A DNA stretch of 64,000 nt. It comes from Pseudohoeflea suaedae. GTDB lineage: Bacteria > Pseudomonadota > Alphaproteobacteria > Rhizobiales > Rhizobiaceae. The translations under genes were made by a program, and so were the position numbers. The DNA lies in contig NZ_SMSI01000001.1 in NCBI RefSeq assembly GCF_004354915.1, positions 744,001-808,000 on the forward strand, written 5' to 3'. The notes under the pieces were generated by a model. The model had not been told where the DNA came from. It did not search any database and saw nothing but the letters and a program-made list of their open reading frames with translations. Positions within the stretch are counted from its first letter, which is position 1. The number at the start of each line of letters is the position of its first letter. Of the stretch, positions 1-10,151 are shown piece by piece.

Positions 1-733
1 AGAGCTGAGCGCCCTGAGCCGACCAGACCGGTCCGCCGGGAGCCTTGAAGCCTTTCTCGTCCCACGGCTGAACCGGCTTGAGACCGTTTTTGATCATCGC
101 CTTGGCGGTGGGGATTAGCTTCTTGGGTTCGGCGACCTCGTGGATGAGGCCCATGGCCTTGGCGCGCTTGGGGTCGAGATTCTGACCGGTGGTCATCATC
201 TGCAGCGCGTCCTGGGCATTGGTCAGGCGCGGAACGCGCTGGGTTCCGCCGGCGCCGGGGAAGATGCCGACCTTGACCTCGGGCAGGGCCATCTTCACCG
301 ATGGTGCGTCGGCGGCCACGCGGCCGTGGCAGGCGAGCGACAGTTCGAACGCGCCGCCCATGCAGGTCCCGTTGATCGCCGAAACCCAGGGCTTGCCGCA
401 GGTTTCGATCTTGCGCCACAGCCAGCTCATCTTGCCGACGAGGTCGAAGATGACCTGCTGTGCGGTATCCGGGTTCCTGGCGGTCTCGGCTTTGACGGTC
501 GAGAACATGCCGGTGATCATGGTCAGGTCGGCGCCGCCGGAAAAGCTCGACTTGCCGGAGGTGAAGACCACGCCCTTGACGGCATCGTCAGCCACGAGCT
601 GGTCGACGATCTTGTCGAGTTCGACGAGCACCTCCTCGTTGAACACGTTCATCGACTTGTCGGGCATGTCCCAGGTGATGAGGGCGATGCCGTCCTTGTC
701 GGTGTCGATCTTGAAGTTCCTGTAATCGGTCAT
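1..733 (-). CDS. fadB: 3-hydroxyacyl-CoA dehydrogenase / enoyl-CoA hydratase (FadB/FadJ type), 3' end outside the window
   Basis: This is the N-terminal part of a bifunctional beta-oxidation enzyme; the gene runs off the left edge. Read on the minus strand it begins [20 protein letters not shown] and has the crotonase fold signature: the oxyanion-hole segment [15 protein letters not shown] and the segment [19 protein letters not shown] with the [15 protein letters not shown] loop that carries the catalytic glutamate region. The NAD-binding dehydrogenase half, expected in this family, would lie beyond position 1 and cannot be seen. It is the last visible gene of a minus-strand operon, 16 bases after the thiolase. 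The role would be hydration and oxidation of enoyl-CoA to 3-ketoacyl-CoA for the neighbouring thiolase. That it is the full-length fused form is an inference from the N-terminus and the fadA neighbour. Confidence 0.9.
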   Translation of the reverse strand, partial: MTDYRNFKIDTDKDGIALITWDMPDKSMNVFNEEVLVELDKIVDQLVADDAVKGVVFTSGKSSFSGGADLTMITGMFSTVKAETARNPDTAQQVIFDLVGKMSWLWRKIETCGKPWVSAINGTCMGGAFELSLACHGRVAADAPSVKMALPEVKVGIFPGAGGTQRVPRLTNAQDALQMMTTGQNLDPKRAKAMGLIHEVAEPKKLIPTAKAMIKNGLKPVQPWDEKGFKAPGGPVWSAQGAQL

Positions 734-749
734 TGTCGTCCTCCCTGGC

Positions 750-1958
750 TCAAACGCGCTCGATGATCGTTGCCGTGCCCATGCCCGCTCCGATGCAGAG
801 CGTGACAAGCGCGGTGTTGAGATCGCGCCGCTCGAGTTCGTCGAGCACGGTTCCGAGGATCATGGCGCCGGTGGCGCCGAGCGGATGGCCCATGGCGATC
901 GCGCCGCCATTGACGTTGATCTTGTCGTGGGGAATGTCGAAGGCCTGCATGTAGCGCAGGACCACGGCCGCAAACGCCTCGTTGAGTTCGAACAGGTCGA
1001 TGTCCTCGAGCTTCATCCTGGCACGCTTGAGAAGCTTCTCGGTCACGTCGACCGGGCCGGTCAGCATCAGCGCCGGGTCGGAGCCGATATTGGCGAATGC
1101 CTTGATCCTGGCGCGGGGCTCGAGGCCCATGGCCTTGCCGCCGCGCTTGGAGCCCAGAAGCACGAGACCGGCACCATCGACGATGCCCGACGAATTGCCG
1201 GCATGGTGGACGAAGTTGACGGATTCCACTTCCGGGTGGGCCTGGATGGCCACCGCTCCGAAGCCGCCCATTTCCGCCGGCATCTGGAACGAGGCGTTGA
1301 GGCCTGCAAGGCTCTGCATGTCGGTGCCGGGACGCATGTGCTCGTCACGGTCGAGAATGGTCAGGCCGTTGATGTCCTTGACCGGTACGACCGACTTCTT
1401 GAAGTAGCCCTTTTCCCAGGAATTGGCGGCGCGCTTCTGGCTTTCCACCGCATAGGCGTCCACGTCGTCGCGCGAGAAGCCGTATTTGGTGGCGATCAGG
1501 TCGGCGGACACGCCCTGCGGCATGAAATAGGACGGCAGGTTGACGGATGGATCCATGAACCAGGCGCCGCCCTGTGCGCCGATGCCGATGCGCGACATCG
1601 ATTCCACGCCGCCGGCGATCACGATGTCGTCCGCGCCCTGGGCGATCTTGGCGGCGCCGAGATTGACGGCGTCGAGACCGGAGGCGCAGAAGCGGTTGAT
1701 CTGCATGCCCGGTGCCTCGGTCGCGTAGCCGGCTTCGAAAGTGGCCGCACGCGCGATGTCGCCACCGGCTTCGCCGATGGCGTCGACGCAGCCCATGACG
1801 ATGTCATCGACCTTGGCGGTGTCCAGCCCATTGCGGTCACGCAGGGCTTCCAGCATGTGCGAGGCGAGCCTTACCGAGGGAACCTCGTGCAGGCTGCCAT
1901 CCTTCTTGCCGCGCCCTCTGGGGGTGCGGACATGGTCATATATGAATGCGTCGGTCAT
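750..1958 (-). CDS. fadA: acetyl-CoA C-acyltransferase (thiolase, FadA type)
   Basis: A 402-residue thiolase that cleaves 3-ketoacyl-CoA to acetyl-CoA and a shortened acyl-CoA. The nucleophilic cysteine is seen at about residue 91 ([11 protein letters not shown]), the catalytic histidine at about 358 ([14 protein letters not shown]) and the second cysteine at about 388 (CIGAGMGTA), so all three active-site blocks are intact and the length is normal for the family. It sits between an acyl-CoA dehydrogenase and the FadB-type gene on the same strand, which points to degradative beta-oxidation and not to biosynthetic acetoacetyl-CoA formation. The start has a good GGAGG-like ribosome site just upstream. 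Confidence 0.93.
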   Translation of the reverse strand: MTDAFIYDHVRTPRGRGKKDGSLHEVPSVRLASHMLEALRDRNGLDTAKVDDIVMGCVDAIGEAGGDIARAATFEAGYATEAPGMQINRFCASGLDAVNLGAAKIAQGADDIVIAGGVESMSRIGIGAQGGAWFMDPSVNLPSYFMPQGVSADLIATKYGFSRDDVDAYAVESQKRAANSWEKGYFKKSVVPVKDINGLTILDRDEHMRPGTDMQSLAGLNASFQMPAEMGGFGAVAIQAHPEVESVNFVHHAGNSSGIVDGAGLVLLGSKRGGKAMGLEPRARIKAFANIGSDPALMLTGPVDVTEKLLKRARMKLEDIDLFELNEAFAAVVLRYMQAFDIPHDKINVNGGAIAMGHPLGATGAMILGTVLDELERRDLNTALVTLCIGAGMGTATIIERV

Positions 1959-2028
1959 CGGGGCCTCCCGTTCTTATTTCCGTTTTCACGGTCTTGTCCG
2001 GCTCACTGGCGAAGGGGCGGTTGTGCCC

Positions 2029-3201
2029 TTACAGGCTTCGCGCAATGAGCAGTTTCATGATCTCGTTGGTTCCGCCGTAGATGCGCTGGACGCGGGCGTC
2101 GCGGAACATCCGGGCGATCGGGTATTCGTTCATGTAGCCGTATCCGCCATGCAGCTGCAGGCACTCGTCGACGACCTTGCACTGCAGGTCGGAGGTCAGA
2201 TACTTGACCATCGAGGCCTTGGTGGCGTCGAGTTCGCCCTTCAGGTGCAGTTCGATGCAGTGATTGACGAGAACGCGGGCCATATAGGCTTCGCTCTTCA
2301 GTTCGGCGAGCTTGAACTGGGTGTTCTGAAACTCGATCACCGCCTTGCCGAAGGCCTTGCGTTCCCTGACATAGTCGATGGTGACGGCGAGCGCGCGCTC
2401 GACCATGGAAATTGCCTGGTTGCCGATCAGGAGGCGCTCCTGCGGCAGTTCGGTCATCAGCTGGACGAAGCCCTGACCTTCCTCCGTGCCCAGCATGTTC
2501 GACGTCGGAATGCGCACATCGTCGAAGAACAGTTCGGACGTGTCGTTTGCCTTCAGGCCCACCTTGTCGAGATTGCGTCCGCGCCGGAAGCCTTCCACCT
2601 CGTCCGTCTCGATCACCATCAGCGAGGTGCCCTTGGCGCCCTTCGACGGATCGGTTTTCGTGACCACGATGATCAGGTTGGCGTGCTGGCCGTTGGTGAT
2701 GAAGGTCTTCGAGCCGTTGACGACATAATGGTTGCCGTCCTTCCTGGCCGTCGTCTTGATGCCCTGCAGGTCGGAGCCCGCGCCGGGTTCGGTCATGGCG
2801 ATGGCGCCGATCAGTTCGCCGGTCGCCATCCGCGGCAGCCATCTGCGCTTCTGTTCCTCGGAGCCGAAATGCAGGATGTAGGGCGCGACGATGGCGTTGT
2901 GGAGCGCGATGCCGAAACCGTCGACGCCGACATGGCCGAGCGCGTCGGCAATCGCCGCCTCATGGGCATAGGTGCCGCCCGAGCCGCCATAGGTTTCCGG
3001 CATGGAGGCACACAGAAGCCCGGCCTCGCCCGCCTTCTCCCATGTTTCGCGATCCACCTTTTCCTGTTTCTCGAAGCGCTCGTAATCGGGAAGCACTTCG
3101 GTCTCCAGCCAGCGATTGGCCATGTCGGAGAGCATGACGACGTCCTCTTCCATCCATGCCGGATGGGGAACACCGAGAATGTCCTGCGGTCGCGTCACCA
3201 T
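2029..3201 (-). CDS. acyl-CoA dehydrogenase (LCAD/isovaleryl-CoA dehydrogenase type)
   Basis: A 390-residue flavoprotein of the acyl-CoA dehydrogenase family; it makes trans-2-enoyl-CoA and passes electrons to ETF. The FAD-binding segment [18 protein letters not shown] is near residue 136 and the C-terminal motif [17 protein letters not shown] is present. In that C-terminal motif the position that holds the catalytic Glu in medium-chain enzymes is Gly. Instead LPQERLLI (Glu at about 255) matches the position of the base in long-chain and isovaleryl-CoA dehydrogenases, so I infer that subclass. It lies between a larger 597-residue acyl-CoA dehydrogenase and the thiolase in one minus-strand operon. 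Exact chain-length preference cannot be read from the sequence. Confidence 0.9.
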   Translation of the reverse strand: MVTRPQDILGVPHPAWMEEDVVMLSDMANRWLETEVLPDYERFEKQEKVDRETWEKAGEAGLLCASMPETYGGSGGTYAHEAAIADALGHVGVDGFGIALHNAIVAPYILHFGSEEQKRRWLPRMATGELIGAIAMTEPGAGSDLQGIKTTARKDGNHYVVNGSKTFITNGQHANLIIVVTKTDPSKGAKGTSLMVIETDEVEGFRRGRNLDKVGLKANDTSELFFDDVRIPTSNMLGTEEGQGFVQLMTELPQERLLIGNQAISMVERALAVTIDYVRERKAFGKAVIEFQNTQFKLAELKSEAYMARVLVNHCIELHLKGELDATKASMVKYLTSDLQCKVVDECLQLHGGYGYMNEYPIARMFRDARVQRIYGGTNEIMKLLIARSL

Positions 3202-3241
3202 GCTGTCCTCCCTTGGCTTTCCTGCTGGCCCGGCAGATGGA

Positions 3242-5035
3242 TCAGAACGCCTCCGCGTCGAGTGCCATGAGCGTTTCCGCGCCCGTTTCGATCCGGGCCT
3301 TGCGCATCGCGGTTTCAGGCATCACACGCTCCATGAAGAAGCGCGCTGTGGCAAGCTTGGTTTCGTAGAATGCGGCGTTGTCGGCGCCGTCGGCGAGCTT
3401 CTGCTGCGCGGCCTTGGCCATCAGGCCCCACATGTAGCCCAGAACGACCAGGCCGAAGAGATGCATGTAGTCGGTCGAGGCGGCGCCCGCGTTGTTTGGG
3501 TCCTTCATGCCGTTCTGCATCAGCCACATCGAGGCGGCCTGCATGTCGTTGAGACCCTTCTTGATCGCCTTGGTGTAGGGCGCCATCTTTTCGTCGGAGC
3601 GGTTGTCCTCGCAGAAATCGCCGACTTCCTTGAAAAAGGCCATGACCGCGCGGCCATTGTTCATGCCGAGCTTGCGGCCCACGAGGTCGAGCGCCTGGAT
3701 GCCGTTGGCGCCCTCGTAGATCATGGCGATGCGCGCGTCGCGCACATACTGGCTCATGCCCCATTCCTCGATGTAGCCGTGACCGCCATAGACCTGCTGG
3801 GCCATCACGGCGTGGTCGAAGCCGCGGTCGGTGAGCACGCCTTTGACGACCGGCGTCACCAGGCCGAGAATGTCGGAGGCGGCGGTCGCGTCGGCTTCTA
3901 CTTCCGAGCGATGGGCGATGTCGGATTTCAGCGCCGTCCAGATGACGAAGGCGCGGCCGGCTTCGTTGAACGACTTGATGGTCATCAGCGTGCGGCGGAT
4001 GTCCGGATGCACGATCAGCGGATCGGCCTTCTTGTCCGGATATTTCGGACCGGTCAGCGCGCGGCCCTGAATGCGTTCGCGCGCGTAATCGGCGGCATTC
4101 TGGTAGGCGACCTCCGCAATCGACTGACCCTGCAGGCCGACGCCCAGGCGGGCTTCGTTCATCATCACGAACATGGCCTTCAGTCCGGCATTCTCGCCGC
4201 CGATCAGGTAGCCCGTCGCCTCGTCATAATTCATCACGCAGGTCGAGTTGCCGTGGATGCCCATCTTCTCCTCGAGCGAACCGCAGGAGACGGCGTTGCG
4301 CTTGCCGACCGAACCGTCCTCGCCGACCATGAACTTCGGCACGATGAACAGGGAAATGCCCTTTGTGCCTTCCGGCGCACCCTCGATGCGGGCAAGCACC
4401 AGATGGATGATGTTGTCGGACATGTCGTGTTCGCCGGCGGAGATGAAGATCTTCTGACCGGAAATCCTGTAGGAGCCGTCGCCGTTCGGAACCGCCTTGG
4501 TGCGCAGCATGCCGAGATCGGTGCCGCAATGGGGCTCGGTTAGGTTCATCGTGCCCGTCCAGGTGCCCTCGATCATCTTCGGCAGGTATTTCGACTTCTG
4601 CGCGTCGTCGCCGTGTACCTGGATTGCCGCGATCGCACCCTGGGTCAGGCCCGGATACATCATCAGGGCCATGTTGGCCGAGCTCATATATTCGCCGATG
4701 GCCGTGTGCAGCGTGTAGGGCAGGCCCTGGCCGCCATATTCGGGATCGGCCGCAAGGCCCAGCCAGCCGCTTTCGCAATACTGCTTGTAGGCCGCCTTGA
4801 AACCCTCGGGCGTCGTCACCGAGCCGTCGTCGGCGCGCTTGCAGCCCTGTTGATCGCCAACCTGGTTGAGCGGGAAGAGGACTTCCTCGCTGAACTTCGC
4901 CGCTTCCTGCACGATCGCCTCGACCACATCGGGAGACGCATCGGCGAAGCCTGCGAGGTTGGAGTAGCGCTCGATGCCGAGCACGTCGTTGAGAATGAAA
5001 AGGGTATCGTCGACGGGGGCCTTGAAGACGGGCAT
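3242..5035 (-). CDS. acyl-CoA dehydrogenase, long form with C-terminal extension
   Basis: A 597-residue acyl-CoA dehydrogenase of the large bacterial type with an extra C-terminal domain after the usual fold. The N-terminus ([20 protein letters not shown]), the flavin-binding block [19 protein letters not shown], and the catalytic segment [14 protein letters not shown] (Glu at about 441) are all visible. I place the start at 5035 because a GAGG ribosome site precedes that ATG and family similarity begins there; an in-frame start 16 codons upstream has no such support. It is the first enzyme gene of the minus-strand operon and lies just downstream of a LiuR-like operator. Together with the shorter dehydrogenase, thiolase and FadB it forms a complete beta-oxidation set. 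Confidence 0.92.
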   Translation of the reverse strand: MPVFKAPVDDTLFILNDVLGIERYSNLAGFADASPDVVEAIVQEAAKFSEEVLFPLNQVGDQQGCKRADDGSVTTPEGFKAAYKQYCESGWLGLAADPEYGGQGLPYTLHTAIGEYMSSANMALMMYPGLTQGAIAAIQVHGDDAQKSKYLPKMIEGTWTGTMNLTEPHCGTDLGMLRTKAVPNGDGSYRISGQKIFISAGEHDMSDNIIHLVLARIEGAPEGTKGISLFIVPKFMVGEDGSVGKRNAVSCGSLEEKMGIHGNSTCVMNYDEATGYLIGGENAGLKAMFVMMNEARLGVGLQGQSIAEVAYQNAADYARERIQGRALTGPKYPDKKADPLIVHPDIRRTLMTIKSFNEAGRAFVIWTALKSDIAHRSEVEADATAASDILGLVTPVVKGVLTDRGFDHAVMAQQVYGGHGYIEEWGMSQYVRDARIAMIYEGANGIQALDLVGRKLGMNNGRAVMAFFKEVGDFCEDNRSDEKMAPYTKAIKKGLNDMQAASMWLMQNGMKDPNNAGAASTDYMHLFGLVVLGYMWGLMAKAAQQKLADGADNAAFYETKLATARFFMERVMPETAMRKARIETGAETLMALDAEAF

Positions 5036-5364
5036 GTTTTCCTCACCAGTTTTTAGGGGCCTGCGGGGCACCGTTGCGCACAAAGCGCTCCTCGGGAGTG
5101 TTCATACTGTTTTTTGACGTTTGCGTAAACGTAAAAAATCACCCACCTGTGTCGATTTTGGTGAGTGCACTGCGGAAATCGGGCAAAAATCGGCCTTTTT
5201 CAAACAAGTCGTGCCGAAAAATGCGGAGTTCCATTGATATGGATGTTGGCCCGAAGTCAGGGCAAAGCCAAGCGAAATCAGCGCGGTTCGCCCGTCTCCG
5301 AGCCATGCCGAGGAGCCCGGACGCCATATGCCGGCCGGTCGCTGACGTTCAGGTTGACGGAGAA
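5036..5364 (-). promoter_or_regulatory. promoter region of the beta-oxidation operon with LiuR-like operator
   Basis: This 329-base gap separates the MerR regulator gene from the acyl-CoA dehydrogenase operon and holds no convincing gene. It contains the palindrome ACGTTTGCGTAAACGT at 5117-5132 (arms ACGTTT/AAACGT) flanked by T and A runs, about 82 bases before the dehydrogenase start. MerR-family LiuR regulators of alpha- and gammaproteobacteria recognise sites of the TTTACG(T)TTACGTAAA kind. The match is by eye, and the link to the adjacent MerR gene is inferred from proximity. Confidence 0.65.
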
Positions 5365-5763
5365 TCAGGACTCGGAGAGCATTTCGCGAACCACGTCGAT
5401 GGTGCGCTGCAGTTCCTGGATGGCCGTTTCGAGATGGGCGCGCTGCTCTTCGAGGATGCGCATCTGCGCCTTGCCCTTTTCAAGCGCCACGCGGAGCTGC
5501 GTCTCGTTCTTGCCGTGGGGATCGTAGAGCTCGATCATCCGCTTGACCTCGGTCAGCGAGAAGCCGAGCCGCTTGCCGAGCAGGATAAGCTTGAGGCGGG
5601 CGCGATCCCGTTTCGAGTAGATCCGCGTCACCCCGTTGCGGGTGGGACGCAGCAAACCCTTGTCCTCATAGAAGCGGAGTGTTCGCAGGGTTACGTCGAA
5701 TTCGCGCGCCAGATCGCCGATGCGATAGCTGGCATCGTCCTGTTCATGGCTGGTGTCGTTCAT
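5365..5763 (-). CDS. MerR-family transcriptional regulator (LiuR-like)
   Basis: A 132-residue regulator with an N-terminal winged helix of the MerR type (YRIGDLAREFDVTLRTLRFY, about residues 13-32, followed by EDKGLLRPTR) and a C-terminal coiled-coil dimerisation helix (about 85-130). It lacks the cysteine cluster of metal-sensing MerR proteins, as in LiuR-type regulators that respond to acyl-CoA compounds. It is encoded just upstream of and co-directional with the acyl-CoA dehydrogenase operon, and a palindrome of the LiuR kind lies between them. The likely role is control of fatty acid or branched-chain acyl-CoA breakdown; the ligand is unknown. Confidence 0.85.
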   Translation of the reverse strand: MNDTSHEQDDASYRIGDLAREFDVTLRTLRFYEDKGLLRPTRNGVTRIYSKRDRARLKLILLGKRLGFSLTEVKRMIELYDPHGKNETQLRVALEKGKAQMRILEEQRAHLETAIQELQRTIDVVREMLSES

Positions 5764-6083
5764 GCCGTAATGCCTGCGTCGCTTGGTTCGATCCGGAAAT
5801 GCTCAACGCACGATTACCGGAAAAGGGATGTTCAATCGACCTTTTGGTCCCGAATAATTCCAGAGGCAAACCGAAAAAGTAACCTTGGTTAACGGGTTGT
5901 TTACCACGTTTAACCGATTGTGCCGCCTAGAACGGTACGACCGGATCGTCAAGTACAGCGTCATTTCCCGGAAAACCGAGGTGCAAGAACTGCGATACGT
6001 TCCAGCGGGGGCTGGAGCTATCGTACGAGAAACCGGAGTGCCCGTGGCGGATATCCGCCACAAGGGCGGAGCGGACATAGATT
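5764..6083. promoter_or_regulatory. divergent intergenic region, MerR regulator / PodJ-like gene
   Basis: This 320-base region separates two divergent genes and has no supported coding sequence. It holds a near-match to the CtrA box at 5889-5904 (TTAA, seven bases CGGGTTG, then TTTAC instead of TTAAC). The same stretch forms a wider inverted repeat, GGTTAAC at 5887-5893 with GTTTAACC near 5908-5915. Promoter elements for the PodJ-like gene probably lie here; the CtrA assignment is tentative because of the mismatch. Confidence 0.4.
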
Positions 6084-9000
6084 ATGTACGGATCGCGCAA
6101 GAACAGCTACGAGACCGGCGGACGGGACGCAACGCTCGACACGCTCAACCGCACCATCGAGGGGCTCGAGGCGCGGATTGAGGGATTGCTCGGGCGCGGC
6201 GAACAGCAGCCCGCACCTTGGCGCACCGCGCCGGATGCCGGCCGCGGCGATCCGCTCGCGGAGATCCGGGCCCGCCAGGAGCAGCTTTCCGGCCGTCCCA
6301 CGAAGCCTTACGCGCCGCGTCAGGGCCGTCCGGGTCCGCAGCGTTCCCACGCCGCATCCAATCAGTATGCCGATCATCGCTACGCGCCCCGGTCCTCGTC
6401 GCAGCAAGCACCGCAGAATGAAGGCCTGCGCCATCTCGCCGAGGCGATTGCCGAGATGCGCCGCGACCTCAAGAACGAAATCCAGGACAGCCTCTCCCGC
6501 GAACTCGGCGCCATCCGCCATGAAGTGCGCGACCTGACATCCAGTTCCCGCGACATCGGCCTCCCCGACGATCTCAACACCGAAATCGCCAGCCTCTCCG
6601 CCCGCATCGAGCGGCTGGGCGACAGCGGTCAGGTCGACAGCCTGCGTCTCGAGCTCGATTCGATGCGCTCGATGATCGAGGGTCTGGCACGCGAAGACAG
6701 CATTCGCTCTCTGGAAAGCCGCTGGCAGTCGGTCGAGGATCAGGTCTCCGCCATCGACATGGGCGGCGTGCGCGACGATCTCGTCAAGCTCGCCTACCGG
6801 ATCGACGACGTGCGCGAGGCGCTGTCTTCCATTCCCGCATCCGCCGTCCCCGGCGAACTTGAAAACCGCATCGTCGAGATTTCCCGCGCCATCGAGGAGC
6901 TCGCCCACCGTTCGGAAATTCCCGCCGACCAACTGCGGCAGTATTTCACCGCGATCGGCGATCGCCTCGACGGCATCACCGCTTCCGTCAGCCACCTTCA
7001 GGAACAGCAGCAGGCCTACTCGTTCGATCCCGAGAGCTTCTCGGTTCTCGAAGAGCGCATCAATGCCATCACCCAGAAGCTCGGCAGCCTCGAAGTCAAC
7101 AATCTGGCATCCGAGATGGGTGGCCGCCTCGATCAGGTCGCAAGCCGTCTCGACAGGCTGGCCGACGAGGACGCGGTCGGGCGTCTCGACCAGCGGCTGG
7201 CTCATCTGCAGTCCATGCTCGAAGATGGATCGCCGCATGCCGACAGTTCGATCTTCCCAGCGCTGTCTGAAAACATTGCGGTCCTTTCGGGCAAGCTCGA
7301 CCGCGTCGGCCGCTCCGCCGACAGCAATGTCGGCGAGCAGCTCGCCGACCGCCTTGACGACCTCGTCGCCCGCATCGACGCGCTGCAACAGCAGCAGGCT
7401 GCCCCGCAGCCCGCAGCTGAAGTGCCGGATGCGGTCATCGGCCGCCTCGAGGCCCTGATCGGGCGTGTCGAGGAGAAGGCGTCGCGCCCCATTGATCCGC
7501 TTCCCGGTTTCGAAACGTTCGACGCCCGTCTGTCGGAGATCGCCGCTCGTCTCGATAGCCAGTCCGCACCCGCGATCGCGGAGATGCATTTCCCGGGCTT
7601 CGACGATCTCGAGGCCCGCCTGAGCGATATTTCCGCCAAGCTCGACCGGGCCGGCGCGGCTCCCAGCGGTTTCGACGGCGACGAGGCCCTGCGCAATCTC
7701 GAGCAGCAGATTGCCAGCCTCTCCCGGCAGATCGCGTCCGTTCCGGGCGTCGAAGGCATGGAGCGGATCGACAGCCGCCTCGGTGTTATCGAAGAGCAGC
7801 TCTCCACCAACGACGAATATGTGATCGAGGCCGCGCGGCAGGCAGCAGAGGCTGCGATTGCCGCCTATTCGAGCCGCGCCGATCTCGCCGGTGGTCAGGC
7901 CGCCGGCAACATGGAAATCATCACCGCGCTGGCTGACGACCTCAAGGCGCTCGAAAATCTCAGCCGCAAGAGCGACGAGCGCAATCTTCGCGCTTTCCAG
8001 GGCGTCCAGGAAACGCTTCTGAAGATCGCCGAGCGCATGGAAGCCCTGCAGACCTCGGAACGCGCCACCAGGCAGGCAGTCGAGGCGGTCTCGGCGAAGG
8101 CCGCTCCCGCAATGCCGCGCGCCGACACCAGGATTCTCGACCAGATGTCGGTCGAGGAGCCCGAGTGGGAAACCCCGGCCGAGGGCCAGGGTCGTCGCCG
8201 GGTCGAAGCTGATAGGTCGCCGGCCGAAGCCGCGGCCATGGCCGCGGCATTCGCCGCCGGGCGCAAGACCGGCAACGTGCAGTCCGATGAGGACGAAGAA
8301 GGTGGCAAATCCTTCCTTGCTGGCCTGACCTCGCGTATCCGCTCGCGAAAGACGGGCGGTGAAGAGACCTCCGCCGAGCCGCGCTTCACCGAAGATCAGA
8401 CCCCACCGCTCGAGCCCTCCCTGGAGCTCGACGAGGAAACGGCAAACATGCCGCTCGAGCCCGGTTCCGGCGCGCCAGACATCAACCGCATTCTCCAGAA
8501 GGTGCGCGAGACCCAGGCACGCGGCAAGGAAGCCGGCGACACCGATGGCGACAAGTCGCAGTTCCTGGCATCCGCCCGCCGCGCCGCAATGGCAGCCGCG
8601 GCCGAAGCCGAAACGCTTACGAAAACCAAGGCCGGCAAATCGGGCAAGTCGGCCAAGGCCGGCATTTCCTCCAGGCGCCGCCCGATCCTGATGGCCGTCG
8701 GCGCGGTGCTGCTGGTGGTCATGAGCGTGCCGTTGCTCACGGATCTGCTGGGCGGCGGCGACCGGAACCAGGGACCGGTTGTTGCCCAGGCACCGGCAAT
8801 CGTTCAGGCCGACCCGGCCATGGGCTATGTCGCGGGGAACCAGTCGCTGAAAACGCTTGCCGGCGATGAAAGCCAGATTGCCGCAGCCGATGGGTCGAAT
8901 GTGCGTGTCGTGGACGACCGTGATTCCGGTCTTCCTGCCGATGCGCCGGTCATGTCCGACATGAACAGTGAGCCGCTCGTCATCGAGCATGTGTCGAGTG

Positions 9001-9989
9001 ATCCGGCCCTTGGCAGCAACCCTTCCGCCGCAGGCGGCGAGACCGAGATGGCCTCGCTGGGGCAGACTTTGGGCCAGGATGGCGCCGATATCGCGGATCC
9101 TGTCATCGAGATCGATCCCGAACTCAAGGCCGATCTCGACGCGCTGCCGCAGGGAATTCTGTCGCCGGAATTGCGCAGGGCCGCCGAAGAGGTCAATCCG
9201 GTCGCTTTCTTTGAAATCGGTGCCCGCTTCACCGAAGGCCGCGGTGCGGCGATCGATCTGGCCAAGGCCGTGACCTGGTACGAGCGCGCCGCCGATCTCG
9301 GCCATGCGCCGTCGCAGTATCGTCTGGCGAATTTCTACGAGAAAGGCAGCGGCGTGCCGCGCGATCTCGATGCCGCCAAGAAGTGGTATCAGCTTGCAGC
9401 CGAGCAGGGTAACGCCAGCGCCATGCACAACCTCGCCGTCCTCTACGCCACGGCCGGAGCTGCGCCGGACTTCGATTCTGCGGCGAACTGGTTCGAGAAG
9501 GCTGCCGATCTCGGCGTTCGCGACAGCCAGGTCAACCTCGCCATCCTCTATGCGCGCGGCGACGGCGTGACCCGCGACCTCGAACAGTCCTACAAGTGGT
9601 TCGCGATCGCCGCGAGCGAGGGCGACAAGGATGCGGCATCCAAGCGCGACGAAGTCTTCAACGCGCTGCGTCCGGAACAGACCGAGCGGGCCCGTGAGCT
9701 GGTTGCCGCCTGGAAGGTGGCGCCGCTGAACGAGGCTGCGAATGCGGTTGATGTGCCGGCCACCTGGGGTGGCACCGAGACGGTCACCGCAACGGTCGAC
9801 ATGTCCAAGGCGATCCGCAACATCCAGGCGATCCTGCTCAACAACGGCTATGATGCAGGCAAGCCGGACGGCATCATGGGCCGGAAGACCGTTGCCGCCA
9901 TCAAGGAATTCCAGAAGGCCGAGGGCATGGAGCCCGACGGCGAGGTCACCGATCAGCTGGTCCGCAAGCTTCTCGAGCGCAACAACTAG
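6084..9989 (+). CDS. podJ: PodJ-like polar localisation protein with Sel1 repeats and peptidoglycan-binding domain
   Basis: A 1301-residue protein. Residues about 20-700 are rich in short heptad-like helices (repeated LE/ARIE/RLD segments), suggesting long coiled coils in the cytoplasm. One membrane segment follows at about 866-884 (ILMAVGAVLLVVMSVPLL). The periplasmic part has Sel1/TPR-like repeats at about 1035-1192 (for example AVTWYERAADLGHAPSQYRL) and ends with a PG_binding_1 domain at about 1240-1297 (NGYDAGKPDGIMGRKTVAAI). This order is that of PodJ, the scaffold that marks cell poles and organises growth and division in Caulobacter and Agrobacterium. It is a single gene, divergent from the MerR gene, with a terminator-like hairpin after it. 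The symbol rests on architecture only. Confidence 0.8.
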   Translation: MYGSRKNSYETGGRDATLDTLNRTIEGLEARIEGLLGRGEQQPAPWRTAPDAGRGDPLAEIRARQEQLSGRPTKPYAPRQGRPGPQRSHAASNQYADHRYAPRSSSQQAPQNEGLRHLAEAIAEMRRDLKNEIQDSLSRELGAIRHEVRDLTSSSRDIGLPDDLNTEIASLSARIERLGDSGQVDSLRLELDSMRSMIEGLAREDSIRSLESRWQSVEDQVSAIDMGGVRDDLVKLAYRIDDVREALSSIPASAVPGELENRIVEISRAIEELAHRSEIPADQLRQYFTAIGDRLDGITASVSHLQEQQQAYSFDPESFSVLEERINAITQKLGSLEVNNLASEMGGRLDQVASRLDRLADEDAVGRLDQRLAHLQSMLEDGSPHADSSIFPALSENIAVLSGKLDRVGRSADSNVGEQLADRLDDLVARIDALQQQQAAPQPAAEVPDAVIGRLEALIGRVEEKASRPIDPLPGFETFDARLSEIAARLDSQSAPAIAEMHFPGFDDLEARLSDISAKLDRAGAAPSGFDGDEALRNLEQQIASLSRQIASVPGVEGMERIDSRLGVIEEQLSTNDEYVIEAARQAAEAAIAAYSSRADLAGGQAAGNMEIITALADDLKALENLSRKSDERNLRAFQGVQETLLKIAERMEALQTSERATRQAVEAVSAKAAPAMPRADTRILDQMSVEEPEWETPAEGQGRRRVEADRSPAEAAAMAAAFAAGRKTGNVQSDEDEEGGKSFLAGLTSRIRSRKTGGEETSAEPRFTEDQTPPLEPSLELDEETANMPLEPGSGAPDINRILQKVRETQARGKEAGDTDGDKSQFLASARRAAMAAAAEAETLTKTKAGKSGKSAKAGISSRRRPILMAVGAVLLVVMSVPLLTDLLGGGDRNQGPVVAQAPAIVQADPAMGYVAGNQSLKTLAGDESQIAAADGSNVRVVDDRDSGLPADAPVMSDMNSEPLVIEHVSSDPALGSNPSAAGGETEMASLGQTLGQDGADIADPVIEIDPELKADLDALPQGILSPELRRAAEEVNPVAFFEIGARFTEGRGAAIDLAKAVTWYERAADLGHAPSQYRLANFYEKGSGVPRDLDAAKKWYQLAAEQGNASAMHNLAVLYATAGAAPDFDSAANWFEKAADLGVRDSQVNLAILYARGDGVTRDLEQSYKWFAIAASEGDKDAASKRDEVFNALRPEQTERARELVAAWKVAPLNEAANAVDVPATWGGTETVTATVDMSKAIRNIQAILLNNGYDAGKPDGIMGRKTVAAIKEFQKAEGMEPDGEVTDQLVRKLLERNN

Positions 9990-10010
9990 AGCCCGGTAAA
10001 ACTTTTCCGG

Positions 10011-10035
10011 CAAGGGACGTTTCGCCCTTGTTTTT
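10011..10035 (+). terminator. intrinsic terminator after the PodJ-like gene
   Basis: CAAGGG at 10011-10016 pairs with CCCTTG at 10025-10030 around a small inner hairpin (CG-TTT-CG), followed directly by five T. It lies 21 bases after the stop codon. Confidence 0.75.
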
Positions 10036-10151
10036 AGGGGCGCGCTTTGATTTGACTTGGGCCGCTGAAATGCGCAGAACCGCTTGTGGCGGCCCAACGT
10101 TCCGACCTCCAGGTACGGCACCGGGTTACCGCTTTTTTTCGTGAGCCCGAT

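Noticed and set aside
885-2048. 387-codon open frame on the plus strand
   Set aside because: Antisense shadow of the thiolase gene; the His/Asp/Gly-rich composition is typical of reverse reading of GC-rich genes.
6018-10121. 1367-codon open frame on the minus strand
   Set aside because: It lies fully opposite the PodJ-like gene, whose domains are clear. Long antisense frames are expected in GC-rich DNA with biased third positions; the translation shows no domain.
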